Positions 18,501 through 26,711 of a DNA stretch of 64,000 bases are shown piece by piece (within the stretch, counting starts at the first letter, position 1; each line of letters begins with the position of its first letter). The notes below the pieces were generated by a model. It was not told where the DNA came from and ran no database searches. It saw only the letters and a list, made by a program, of their open reading frames with translations. The position numbers were made by a program, and so were the translations under genes. The stretch comes from an uncultured bacterium (GTDB taxonomy: Bacteria > Bacteroidota > Bacteroidia > Bacteroidales > Bacteroidaceae), in the NCBI GenBank assembly GCA_905215345.1, contig CAJMPR010000003.1, positions 248,001 through 312,000 of the forward strand. Direction: 5' to 3'.

Positions 18501-19609
18501 TAGTAAAGGATACCGGTAACGGAATTCCAATTGATAAACAAGGAAAAATATTTGAACGTTTCTATCAGATAGACAATGAACACATGGGTAGTGGTATCGG
18601 CTTATCGTTGGTAAAACGCCTTGTAGAATTACATCATGGACGTATTGAACTGGATAGTCAACAAGGAGTGGGTAGTACATTTTCCATTTATCTGCCAACT
18701 AATGAATCGTCTTATTTACCGGAGGAAATGTTAAACGAACAAGACGATACTGATGAAATACAGGCTTATACTACCAATAGCCAAGAAATGTACATCATTG
18801 ATACGGAAGACACAGAAGAAGAAACTGAAAGATTAATTGTGCAAGATGAACAACTCCATAAAGAAAATATCCTGTTAGTGGAAGACAACGTAGATATCCT
18901 GCAATATTTAAGTGACGAATTAGGTAAAACCTATCATATATTGACAGCAGGAAACGGAGAAGAGGCTTTAGCTATTACTAAAGAGGAAGAAGTTGATCTT
19001 ATTCTTACTGACGTGATGATGCCTGTAATGAATGGTCTGCAATTGTGTAAACAAATCAAGCAAAACCTGCATACCAGTCACATACCTATCATTATACTTT
19101 CTGCCAAGACAGACATAAAAGAGCAATTGGAAGGATTACAGGTAGGTGCCGATGATTACATACCGAAACCTTTCTCACTGGCAATAGTTACAACAAAAAT
19201 AAAGAATATGTTCCGCACACGTTATCGTGTCATTGAATATTATTCCAAATCATTAGAAATAGAACCGGAAAAAATAGCTCTCAACCAGTTGGATGAAGAT
19301 TTACTAAAGAATGCTATTGCTATTGTAGAACAACATATGGATGACGTGGATTTTTCTACCGACAAATTTGCACGGGAAATGTGTATGAGTCGTTCTACTT
19401 TGCACGTAAAGATAAAGGCATTAACCGGAGAATCAACCAACGACTTTATTCATAAAATACGTTTTAACCGGGCATGCAAATTATTAAAAGAAGGACGTTA
19501 TACGGTAGCAGAGATTAGTATAATGGTAGGGTTTAATACCCCATCCTATTTTAGTACCAGTTTCAAGAAATATTTTGGTTGTTTACCTTCAGAATATACT
19601 AAAACATAG
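15572..19609 (+). CDS. Hybrid two-component system sensor-regulator (HTCS 1)
   Basis: One-protein two-component regulator of 1345 aa that senses oligosaccharides in the periplasm and activates PUL genes. Order: signal segment (MIRILLFFIVSLLSLPTYTQ), two seven-bladed-type propeller regions built of WxGTxxGL repeats (about 30-710), a Y_Y_Y domain (about 725-800), a TM helix (WWAILLFIAAFIAIVVFIF), a histidine kinase with the phospho-His in NISHELRTP (His836), an ATPase domain (DTGNGIP, GSGIGLSL), a receiver with Asp1147 (LILTDVMMPVMNG) and a C-terminal AraC-type HTH ending GFNTPSYFSTSFKKYFG. I chose the ATG at 15572 because a -7 box lies between it and the upstream GTG. HTCS 2 is a close tandem paralogue. 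Confidence 0.93.
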   Translation: MIRILLFFIVSLLSLPTYTQKPEHISFIHIGLDEGLSQSTVFDIAQDRHNNMWFATYNGLNKYDGYNFTVYQHNGKRRYSIGSDIIRSLKIDSKDRIWVGTNEGLSLYDNEKDRFYNFQYKKEGKSMSVHKIIIISDKLLLILADDELILFDTETQSFSKSQLNPRLFTIEPTSITRQGDNVYIGSYEGLFSYSISKNTIKNIAPDILKMKFIRSILQQSPTQLWVGTEGDGLFLVNPVSGKVKQYTETMKGTRHISSNYVRVLSLDAQNRLWVGTINSLNIYRKENDSFEVYKSNILNKESLSQTSIRSIFTDSQGGTWIGTFFGGLNYYHPLRNRFKNIQFIANHNSLNNNIVNCIVEDAQKNLWIGTNSGGVNFYNLKNNTFTYYTKDEELSSNDVKTIYIEEQQNKVLIGTHAGGINILHRKTNRIESFNYPPNLALRSVYAIVPIGNGEYWLGTLGGIIRFNPLLKTFTLVTSEKDGKPVKSTQITTVFKDSKKRLWFGSEIGLIIYEQEKDELQSISLPPPNSSLNHQFINCIYEGRNELFWIGTRNGMYCFNEKTKDIKQYTTEEGLPNNVVCGVLEDPEGKLWISTDKGLSSFSPETEKFRNYTSSDGLQSNQFSVSSYCRSTEGKMYFGGINGITTFHPEQLVDNPYAPSVVITQLRVFNKLVRPGDDTEILEKNISETSSITLTSKQSMFSLRYVVSNYISGTHNTFAYMLKGYDKEWYYSSSLRTTSYSNLPAGTYHFLVKAANSDGKWNENPTELEIIILPVWYKTWWAILLFIAAFIAIVVFIFRYFWLRKSMEAQLQMERIDKERQKEMNEMKLRFFINISHELRTPLTLILAPVQEVLNKINDRWIHKQLKHVQQNTNRLLHLVNQLMDYRRAELGVFNLKVRHNPIHKVIEKDFMLYDRLAQKKRITYNFHSNVEGRNILCDPNYLELIVNNLLSNAFKYTDEGKSITVTLTENSHELLLIVKDTGNGIPIDKQGKIFERFYQIDNEHMGSGIGLSLVKRLVELHHGRIELDSQQGVGSTFSIYLPTNESSYLPEEMLNEQDDTDEIQAYTTNSQEMYIIDTEDTEEETERLIVQDEQLHKENILLVEDNVDILQYLSDELGKTYHILTAGNGEEALAITKEEEVDLILTDVMMPVMNGLQLCKQIKQNLHTSHIPIIILSAKTDIKEQLEGLQVGADDYIPKPFSLAIVTTKIKNMFRTRYRVIEYYSKSLEIEPEKIALNQLDEDLLKNAIAIVEQHMDDVDFSTDKFAREMCMSRSTLHVKIKALTGESTNDFIHKIRFNRACKLLKEGRYTVAEISIMVGFNTPSYFSTSFKKYFGCLPSEYTKT

Positions 19610-19671
19610 AATATTGATAGTTAAATCTGCATTTTTATTATAGCCGCAAAACTAAAATGAAGATTTATATA

Positions 19672-19680
19672 TATCTTTGC
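19672..19680 (+). promoter_or_regulatory. -7 box of the second HTCS gene
   Basis: TATCTTTGC, the same nine bases as in front of HTCS 1. It gives a start near 19687 and a leader of about 21 nt before the ATG at 19708. Each HTCS gene therefore appears to have its own promoter. Confidence 0.7.
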
Positions 19681-19707
19681 CACATAACCTTTTCTACCCT
19701 ATCAAAT

Positions 19708-22700
19708 ATGACAAAACTGTTAGTGTCTTTTATACTGTTCTGTATATCCATATCTCCAATTCATTCGCAAACTGCGCCATCTATTCATTTCGTCCATATA
19801 GGACTTAATGAGGGGCTATCACAAACTACCGTGTTTGACATTACGCAAGACAAACGTGGTAATATGTGGTTTGCAACCTTAAACGGGTTGAATAAGTACG
19901 ATGGTTATGGATTTACCGTGTATCAACATGATGAAGGAAATTCATACAGTATCGCGAGTGACATTATCAGAACGTGCACAACCGACAAACAAGGCAGATT
20001 ATGGATAGGTACCGAAGAAGGTCTCTCTCTCTATGATGCAGATAAAGATCGGTTTGAAAACTTCTCATATCCAAACAATGACAAGAAACAATTTATAAAT
20101 GGTATTGTAGAATTAGATGAAAAACGACTCCTGCTTTTTATTAACCAGCAAAAGCTATTGATATTTGATATTGATACAAAGCAGTTCTCGGATATAATGC
20201 CGGTTAATGATTTATCATCTATTGCCCCCACTACTATCAATAGACAGGGAGATCATATCTACATTGGCAGTTTCGAAGGAGTGTATGACTATTCTATTTC
20301 TCAAAATACCGTAAAGAGAATCACGCCAGACGAAGTGAATGGCAAAAATATACTTGCTATTCTACAGCAATCTTCCTCTTTACTTTGGATCGCTACGGAA
20401 GGGAGCGGATTATTTCAATTCAACCTTCTGACGGAAGAATTGGTCAATTATACTCATTTACCGGAAAAACGAGGTTCTATCAGTTCCAATTATGTACGTT
20501 CGCTCGCACTTGATTCTCAAAACAGATTATGGATAGGGACAATCAACTCATTAAATATTTATAATGAAAAAAAAGATAGATTCAACACCTACATCAGTGA
20601 TCCGAAAGAAAGCGGTAGTCTCTCACAATTCTCCGTGCGAAATATTTTCATGGATTCACAAGGTGGCATGTGGTTAGGAACCTATTATGGGGGAATAAAT
20701 TATTATCATCCATTAAAGAGCCGCTTCCAAAATCTACAATCCACAGTCAAGCCTAACTCTTTAAGCAGTAATATCATTAATTGTATCCGGGAAAGTTCCG
20801 ACAAGACTCTCTGGATAGGAACAAATGGTGGTGGCATGAACTGTTATAATCCCAACACCAAGGCCACCACATACTATACACGAAATAATGGACTCGAGTC
20901 AAACGATGTAAAAGCAATTTATGTAGATGAAGTAAATAACCTGATTTATATCGGTACGCACACCGGCGGATTAAGTATACTGCATCGTAATACCGGAAGG
21001 ATAGAAACAATCAACGTAGAAAGTCTTAAGAATATTTATGCTATAGAGCCAACTGAGAACGGCGAATTCTGGATGAGCGGTATGAGTTGCCTTATTCGCT
21101 TCAATCCCCGGCAAAAAACACATTTTTCTATTAGCAGGCAAATAGACGGACGCATCTTTGAGCATGATCGCATTATTAATCTGTTCCGCGATAATAAGCG
21201 CCGACTATGGATAGTCAGTGAATTAGGCTTATTCACCTATACCGAGAAAAACGGTGAACTGCAAAATTGCCAGGTATTACCACCTCAGTCACCTGTCAAC
21301 CGAAAATCCACCAATTGCATATATGAGGCAAGTGACGGAATTTTCTGGATTGGTACACGCAGCGGTATTTATCGCTTTGACGAAGAAAAGGGGGAAATCA
21401 AACAATATACCACCGCTCACGGATTACCTAACAATGTTGTAAACGGTATTCAAGAAGACACTTATGGTAAACTTTGGATGAGTACGGATAAAGGGTTAAC
21501 CTGTTTTTATCCAGATACGGAGAAGTTCCGTAACTTTACCAGTGATGACGGATTACAAAGTAACCAGTTTACCACCAACGCATTTTGTAGTACAGAAAAC
21601 GGAAGAATGTACTTTGGCGGTGTCAATGGCATAACCTCTTTCAACCCGAAGCAATTAGTGGATAATCCATATATACCGCCGGTTGTCATTACCCAACTAC
21701 GATTATTTAATAAGATAGTTACTCCCGACGATGAATCCGGCATATTGAAAAAGAATATCAGCGAAACAAGTAGTATCACCCTGGCTGCAGGACAATCGAT
21801 GTTCTCACTGGAGTTCGTGGTATCCAACTATATTGCCGGTAATCACAATACCTTTGCTTACAAACTCGATGGATATGATAAAGAATGGTATTATTCGCAA
21901 ACGCAGCGCATTGTATCTTACTCCAACCTCCCACAGGGGACTTATCGTTTTCTGGTAAAAGCAGCAAACAATGACGGTAAATGGAACGAGACACCTACCG
22001 AACTGGAAATAATAATACTTCCGGTCTGGTACAAAACATGGTGGGCTATTCTACTATTTATTGTCGCCTTCATAACCTCAGTCGCTTTTGTTTTCCGCTA
22101 TTTCTGGATACGGAAAAGCATGAAGGCGCAAATACAAATGGAGCGCATAGACAAGGAAAGGCAGAAAGAGGTGAATGAAATGAAACTACGTTTTTTCATA
22201 AATATCTCGCACGAGCTACGTACACCGCTGACTCTGATTCTTGCCCCACTACAAGATATGCTTGACAAAGTAAGTGACCGCTGGATACACAAACAATTGG
22301 AGCATATGCAGCAAAACACCAACCGGTTATTGCATCTGGTTAACCAACTGATGGACTACAGAAGAGCAGAGCTGGGAGTATTCAGTTTAGTAGTAAAGCC
22401 ATGCAATATTCATCAGGTTATCAAAAAGAATTTCCTGTTTTATGAACGATTGGCACAGCGCAAGAAAATTCAATACAACTTCTGTTCAGAAATAGAGAAA
22501 ACAGAAGTACTTTGCGACCCTAACTATCTGGAGTTGATTGTTAACAATTTACTTTCCAATGCTTTCAAATATACAGGTGAAGGTCAAAATATTACTGTAA
22601 CACTTAAAATTGAGGACACGACCTTATTGTTACAGGTAAAAGATACCGGGAATGGAATTCCTATTGACAAACAAGGAAAAATATTCGAAAGATTCTATCA

Positions 22701-23757
22701 GGTAGAAAGTGACCACATTGGCAGTGGCATCGGGCTCTCATTGGTACAACGTCTGGTAGAATTGCACCATGGTCGTATCGAGCTTGACAGCGCAGAAGGT
22801 ATAGGAAGTACTTTCTCAATCTATTTGCCTATAGATGAACATTCTTATGCAGAAGAACTCAGGAACAAAAGTATAACCGGAGAACAGGAGCGTACTTATT
22901 CTACCAATTCTCAAAATATGTATGTGGTAGATACGGAAAAGGAAACTGTGGAAGATGAAGCAGTATCCGATACCGACAAACAGGCTAAGGAAAAAATATT
23001 AATAGTTGAAGATAATCCCGACATTCTTCAATACCTCAGTAACGAACTAAGCAAATCATTCAATATACTGGAAGCCGGTAACGGAGAAGAAGCACTTGAA
23101 GTTCTTAAAGAAGAGGAGGAAGTAGATTTAATATTGACAGATGTCATGATGCCGGTGATGGATGGGCTGCAATTATGCAAACAAATCAAGCAGAACCTAC
23201 GTACCTGCCATATACCTATCATTATATTGTCGGCCAAAGCTGATTTAAAGGAACAGTTGGAAGGTTTACAGGTAGGTGCGGATGATTATATCCCCAAGCC
23301 TTTCTCACTCGCTTTAGTAGTTACGAAGATAAAGAATATGTTCCGTACGCGCTATCGTGCCATTCAACACTATGCAAATTCATTGGAAATAGAGCCGGAA
23401 AAGATAGCACTTAACTCTCTGGATGAAGATTTATTAAAAAGAGCAGTGGAAATAGTTGAGAAGTACCTTGATAATGTGGAATTCTCCACTGAGGATTTTG
23501 CACGTGAAATGTTTATGAGCCGCTCCAACCTACACTTAAAGATGAAAGCGCTGACCGGTGAATCGACCAATGACTTCATACGTAAAATACGTTTTAACCA
23601 TGCTTGCAAATTATTGAAAGAGGAACGCTATACAGTATCAGAAATCAGCACAATGGTCGGTTTCAACACTCCTTCTTATTTTACAACCAGTTTCAAGAAG
23701 TATTTTGGTTGCCTCCCTTCGGAGTACACAAAAAATAAAGGAATACAACAGGATTAA
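19708..23757 (+). CDS. Hybrid two-component system sensor-regulator (HTCS 2)
   Basis: Close paralogue of HTCS 1 (1349 aa) with the same domain order: signal segment (MTKLLVSFILFCISISPIHSQ), propeller repeats, Y_Y_Y domain, TM helix (WWAILLFIVAFITSVAFVF), kinase with His835 (NISHELRTP), ATPase domain, receiver with Asp1145 (LILTDVMMPVMDG) and AraC-type HTH. The kinase, receiver and HTH parts are nearly identical to HTCS 1, while the periplasmic propeller differs more, as expected if the two sense related but different ligands and bind similar DNA. The longer ORF start at 19657 is rejected because the -7 box lies within it. It is followed by a long hairpin and block B, which it probably controls. 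Confidence 0.93.
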   Translation: MTKLLVSFILFCISISPIHSQTAPSIHFVHIGLNEGLSQTTVFDITQDKRGNMWFATLNGLNKYDGYGFTVYQHDEGNSYSIASDIIRTCTTDKQGRLWIGTEEGLSLYDADKDRFENFSYPNNDKKQFINGIVELDEKRLLLFINQQKLLIFDIDTKQFSDIMPVNDLSSIAPTTINRQGDHIYIGSFEGVYDYSISQNTVKRITPDEVNGKNILAILQQSSSLLWIATEGSGLFQFNLLTEELVNYTHLPEKRGSISSNYVRSLALDSQNRLWIGTINSLNIYNEKKDRFNTYISDPKESGSLSQFSVRNIFMDSQGGMWLGTYYGGINYYHPLKSRFQNLQSTVKPNSLSSNIINCIRESSDKTLWIGTNGGGMNCYNPNTKATTYYTRNNGLESNDVKAIYVDEVNNLIYIGTHTGGLSILHRNTGRIETINVESLKNIYAIEPTENGEFWMSGMSCLIRFNPRQKTHFSISRQIDGRIFEHDRIINLFRDNKRRLWIVSELGLFTYTEKNGELQNCQVLPPQSPVNRKSTNCIYEASDGIFWIGTRSGIYRFDEEKGEIKQYTTAHGLPNNVVNGIQEDTYGKLWMSTDKGLTCFYPDTEKFRNFTSDDGLQSNQFTTNAFCSTENGRMYFGGVNGITSFNPKQLVDNPYIPPVVITQLRLFNKIVTPDDESGILKKNISETSSITLAAGQSMFSLEFVVSNYIAGNHNTFAYKLDGYDKEWYYSQTQRIVSYSNLPQGTYRFLVKAANNDGKWNETPTELEIIILPVWYKTWWAILLFIVAFITSVAFVFRYFWIRKSMKAQIQMERIDKERQKEVNEMKLRFFINISHELRTPLTLILAPLQDMLDKVSDRWIHKQLEHMQQNTNRLLHLVNQLMDYRRAELGVFSLVVKPCNIHQVIKKNFLFYERLAQRKKIQYNFCSEIEKTEVLCDPNYLELIVNNLLSNAFKYTGEGQNITVTLKIEDTTLLLQVKDTGNGIPIDKQGKIFERFYQVESDHIGSGIGLSLVQRLVELHHGRIELDSAEGIGSTFSIYLPIDEHSYAEELRNKSITGEQERTYSTNSQNMYVVDTEKETVEDEAVSDTDKQAKEKILIVEDNPDILQYLSNELSKSFNILEAGNGEEALEVLKEEEEVDLILTDVMMPVMDGLQLCKQIKQNLRTCHIPIIILSAKADLKEQLEGLQVGADDYIPKPFSLALVVTKIKNMFRTRYRAIQHYANSLEIEPEKIALNSLDEDLLKRAVEIVEKYLDNVEFSTEDFAREMFMSRSNLHLKMKALTGESTNDFIRKIRFNHACKLLKEERYTVSEISTMVGFNTPSYFTTSFKKYFGCLPSEYTKNKGIQQD

Positions 23758-23810
23758 AGTTCTCTTTTCAGAAAACTGGAAAGGAGGGGTATAAAAACCT
23801 GCTTATAACT

Positions 23811-23900
23811 TTCTTCAGGCATGGATTACGCGGATTACGGATTACACGGAAAATAAAAGATTCGTGTAATCCGTAATCCGCGTAATCCATGCCTGAAGAA
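23811..23900. terminator. Perfect 38-bp inverted repeat after HTCS 2
   Basis: The arms 23811-23848 and 23863-23900 are perfect complements with a 14-nt AT-rich loop. Each arm contains GGATTAC three times (ATGGATTACGCGGATTACGG, then ATTACACG). It lies 54 bases after the HTCS 2 stop codon and probably ends that transcript, though it lacks a T tail and is far longer than a normal terminator. The internal GGATTAC repeats suggest a dispersed repeat element. Confidence 0.7.
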
Positions 23901-23955
23901 TAACATTATAACAGCGAATCTCAATTTCGGTGTAATTACCTTAAACATAGCATCT

Positions 23956-24018
23956 GTAAACCTCAACTTCAGGAGTGTAAACCTAAGCTTTAGTATTCTA
24001 AACCTCAACGCTGAATTA
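23956..24018. repeat. Three 21-bp units of the GTAAACCT family
   Basis: Units start at 23956 (GTAAACCTCAAC), 23977 (GTAAACCTAAGC) and 23998 (CTAAACCTCAAC), exactly 21 bp apart, and match the array at 1417-1521. A weaker unit may start at 23935. Downstream, CAACAAAATAGAAATAC at 24061 and CAACACTGTAGAAACAC at 24124 are a degenerate direct repeat 63 bp (three periods) apart, the second just before the promoter. Apart from these and the hairpin at 23811, the 23758-24205 gap holds nothing I can name. Confidence 0.7.
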
Positions 24019-24158
24019 GCGCATGTTCGCAAAGCAAGAACATCAAATTCCGGATTAATTCAACAAAATAGAAATACAATTCTACAGGATTGCAATCATT
24101 CTGGATTGTTTCTAATTTCTGTTCAACACTGTAGAAACACGACAAGCTGCCATTCACG

Positions 24159-24166
24159 TAGCTTTG
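24159..24166 (+). promoter_or_regulatory. -7 box for block B
   Basis: TAGCTTTG matches TAnnTTTG and lies 40 bases before the ATG at 24206. It overlaps the alternative TTG start at 24164, which supports the downstream ATG. No clear -33 box, as expected of an activator-dependent promoter. Confidence 0.6.
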
Positions 24167-24205
24167 TACAAAACAAATGCTATATTTTATAACAAGAAAA
24201 GTATT

Positions 24206-26701
24206 ATGAAAACATTACTGACAATATCCATTGTAATATGCTGTTTATGTACACATTTATATGCAGGTAACTTGAATCGCATACACGAAAATGTACGTGA
24301 AACCCCTTACCCTCAAAAAGAACATATCCTCTATCTGAATCCGTCGCCACTGTTGGTACCATTAAGCATGAAGCAATCAGACTTTTTACAGTTTAATCTA
24401 TCCAAAGATAAAAACTTTAGAGACGAAAGCAGTATCTTATCCAAGCCGGTTCCCTGGTGTATGTTTAACCCCCATCAGGTATTAAGCGCAGGTATTTGGT
24501 ACTGGCGTGTACGTTCCGTCAGTAAATCGGGGCAAAAAACGCCTTGGAGCATGGTCTATAATTTTAAAGTAACTGATGATATACCACAGTTTGTAACTCC
24601 TGAATTCGATACTTTCCTTCAAAATATCCCTAAAAAGCATTCACGTATTCATTGCTTCCTCGATAACACGTTGGAAGACGCCCGCAAGACAATGCGTGAA
24701 CACCCTGATTACGAACCTATGATAAACGAGTCACGTGATGCATTGGCAATGGATTACAGTACCGATAAACAACCTTATCGGAAAGTGGGATTGATGTACA
24801 AGCACACTGATTGCCTGAATACCGCTTATAAAATGTTCCAGGGAGATATTTATGCCGAAAAAATGGTAAAGAATGTCCGTTGTCTTTTAGCTACGGATGT
24901 AGACGAGAGTGTTATCAAGAATGATTTCGCAGCCGGTGAGCTTGCCTATCTGCTGGCTTGTACTTACGAAACTTGTTACGAACGATTCAGTGCGGAAGAG
25001 CGCACCCGAATAGAACAAATCATTTTACGGATTTTCGATCATTACTTGCCACATATCGTCAACCATGAAGAAACCCATATCTTCGACAATCACTTCTGGC
25101 AATTTACATTCCGTCATTTCCTGCAAGCGGCATTAGCAATATACGACAAGTATCCGGCAATGCAAGAGTATTTGGAATACAGTTATGAACTTTGGACAGC
25201 ACGTGCTCCGGCATCAGGTTTCAACAGAGACGGCAACTGGCACAACGGGACCTCCTATTTCAGTGCCAACGCTATAACCTTGTTCTATGTACCGACTCTG
25301 TTCTCCTACCTGACCGGAACAGATTTCCTGCAACATCCTTGGTATAAGAACTCCGGTATAGGAGTAGCATATAGCTGGCTACCCGGCTCACTGAGTGCCG
25401 GATTTGGTGATGGTCACGAAAAAACGAATCCCAAACCATTACAAATACGCAGTGCATTCGCCGACCTGATGGCACGCACCACCGGTAATCCTTATGCAGC
25501 TTGGTATTCCGCTATGAATAACAGATATATAAACGAGTACGAAACCCGTCTTTATCGGTTGGCAAGTGGCAAACAGCGTCCCGGAAGTAACGAATTACCG
25601 CCAAATGCCCCGAAAGCCGTATGGTTCAAAGATAGTGGTGAAATGATTGCCAATTCTAATTTGAAAGACGGTACAAAGAATCTCAGTTTAAGCTTTCATT
25701 CAAGTCCTTACGGTTCGGGAAGTCATACGTTATCCAACCAAAACGCATTTAATCTGCTATATGGTGGAAAAGCAATCTATCGCTCCGTAGGGCACTACAT
25801 GAATTTCAGTGATGCCCACAGTTTGCTTTCTTACCGCAATACACGTGCCCATAACACACTGTTGATAGACGGTATCGGACAACCTTTTACCACTCGCGCT
25901 TACGGCTACATCACACGTATGTTCAACGGTGAGCATATCTCTTACGCTTTAGGAGATGCCTCCAATGCTTATTGCGGTGTCAGTGAATACCCTATGTGGG
26001 AACGCAGTTTTGCTAATCTGAATCTGGAGCAATCACCGGAAAACGGATTCGGTGAAACACCTCTCAAGAAATACCGCCGTCATATCTTCCTGTTGCATCC
26101 TGACAAAGTAGTTATCTACGATGAACTGGAAGCAGAAAAAGCAGTACGCTGGGATTGGTTACTACATAGCCCTGTCCAATTCAAAATTGATGAAACAAAA
26201 GCTACACTGACCACTGTGGACAAAAAGAATCAGTTCTGTTCCACAGCCCGGCTGTTCAGTGAACATGCTTGCCACATCACCCAGACGGATGAATATGCCG
26301 CAGACCCGAACACCCAAATAGCCGTACGCGGAGAAGACTTCAGCAAACCATGGTCTTTGACCGCCAGTTTCACCCCAACAAAGATAAATCGTATCTTAAC
26401 CATCATTCAGGTAACTGCCGATGGGAGTTCTGTTATAGAAATAGTTCGTGACGGAAACAAGTTCCAATGCGGTGACTGGACTATCGAGGCTGAATTAAGC
26501 ACAAGGCGTCCGGCAAGTCTTTATATTCATAATGCCAAATCGAAAGCTACCTTCAGCTATGGAAAGAAAGAGCCGGAACTAAACGGCAAAAATTACAAAT
26601 GCAATAAAGTGGAAAACTCTGTATTATACGACTTGACGGACGGTGAATGGAAGATACAGGAAATGGGTGATCGTGAAATACAGTTTACCGGCAAGCTATA
26701 A
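24206..26701 (+). CDS. Heparinase II/III-fold polysaccharide lyase C
   Basis: Predicted secreted lyase of 831 aa with a signal peptide (MKTLLTISIVICCLCTHLYA). The N-terminal region has NPSPLLVPL and GIWYWRVRSV. The helical toroid carries Asn295-His296 (FDNHFWQ) and Tyr351 (GTSYF), and the C-terminal beta part carries His507 (GSHTLSNQNAF) and His549 (RAHNT). It is most similar to lyase D at 42326, sharing long runs such as ELWTARAPASGFNR and CGVSEYPMW, so these two probably attack the same type of linkage in the two PULs. The ATG at 24206 is chosen over the upstream TTG because of the -7 box at 24159. It is the first gene of block B, 10 bp before the GH29. Confidence 0.88.
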   Translation: MKTLLTISIVICCLCTHLYAGNLNRIHENVRETPYPQKEHILYLNPSPLLVPLSMKQSDFLQFNLSKDKNFRDESSILSKPVPWCMFNPHQVLSAGIWYWRVRSVSKSGQKTPWSMVYNFKVTDDIPQFVTPEFDTFLQNIPKKHSRIHCFLDNTLEDARKTMREHPDYEPMINESRDALAMDYSTDKQPYRKVGLMYKHTDCLNTAYKMFQGDIYAEKMVKNVRCLLATDVDESVIKNDFAAGELAYLLACTYETCYERFSAEERTRIEQIILRIFDHYLPHIVNHEETHIFDNHFWQFTFRHFLQAALAIYDKYPAMQEYLEYSYELWTARAPASGFNRDGNWHNGTSYFSANAITLFYVPTLFSYLTGTDFLQHPWYKNSGIGVAYSWLPGSLSAGFGDGHEKTNPKPLQIRSAFADLMARTTGNPYAAWYSAMNNRYINEYETRLYRLASGKQRPGSNELPPNAPKAVWFKDSGEMIANSNLKDGTKNLSLSFHSSPYGSGSHTLSNQNAFNLLYGGKAIYRSVGHYMNFSDAHSLLSYRNTRAHNTLLIDGIGQPFTTRAYGYITRMFNGEHISYALGDASNAYCGVSEYPMWERSFANLNLEQSPENGFGETPLKKYRRHIFLLHPDKVVIYDELEAEKAVRWDWLLHSPVQFKIDETKATLTTVDKKNQFCSTARLFSEHACHITQTDEYAADPNTQIAVRGEDFSKPWSLTASFTPTKINRILTIIQVTADGSSVIEIVRDGNKFQCGDWTIEAELSTRRPASLYIHNAKSKATFSYGKKEPELNGKNYKCNKVENSVLYDLTDGEWKIQEMGDREIQFTGKL

Positions 26702-26711
26702 AATTGATAAA

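Noticed and set aside
19657..19707. Upstream ATG for HTCS 2
   Set aside because: The -7 box at 19672-19680 lies downstream of it, so this ATG would not be on the transcript.
26643..26711. N-terminal extension of the GH29 into the lyase C gene
   Set aside because: It overlaps the lyase stop and gives no signal peptide; the ATG at 26712 does.
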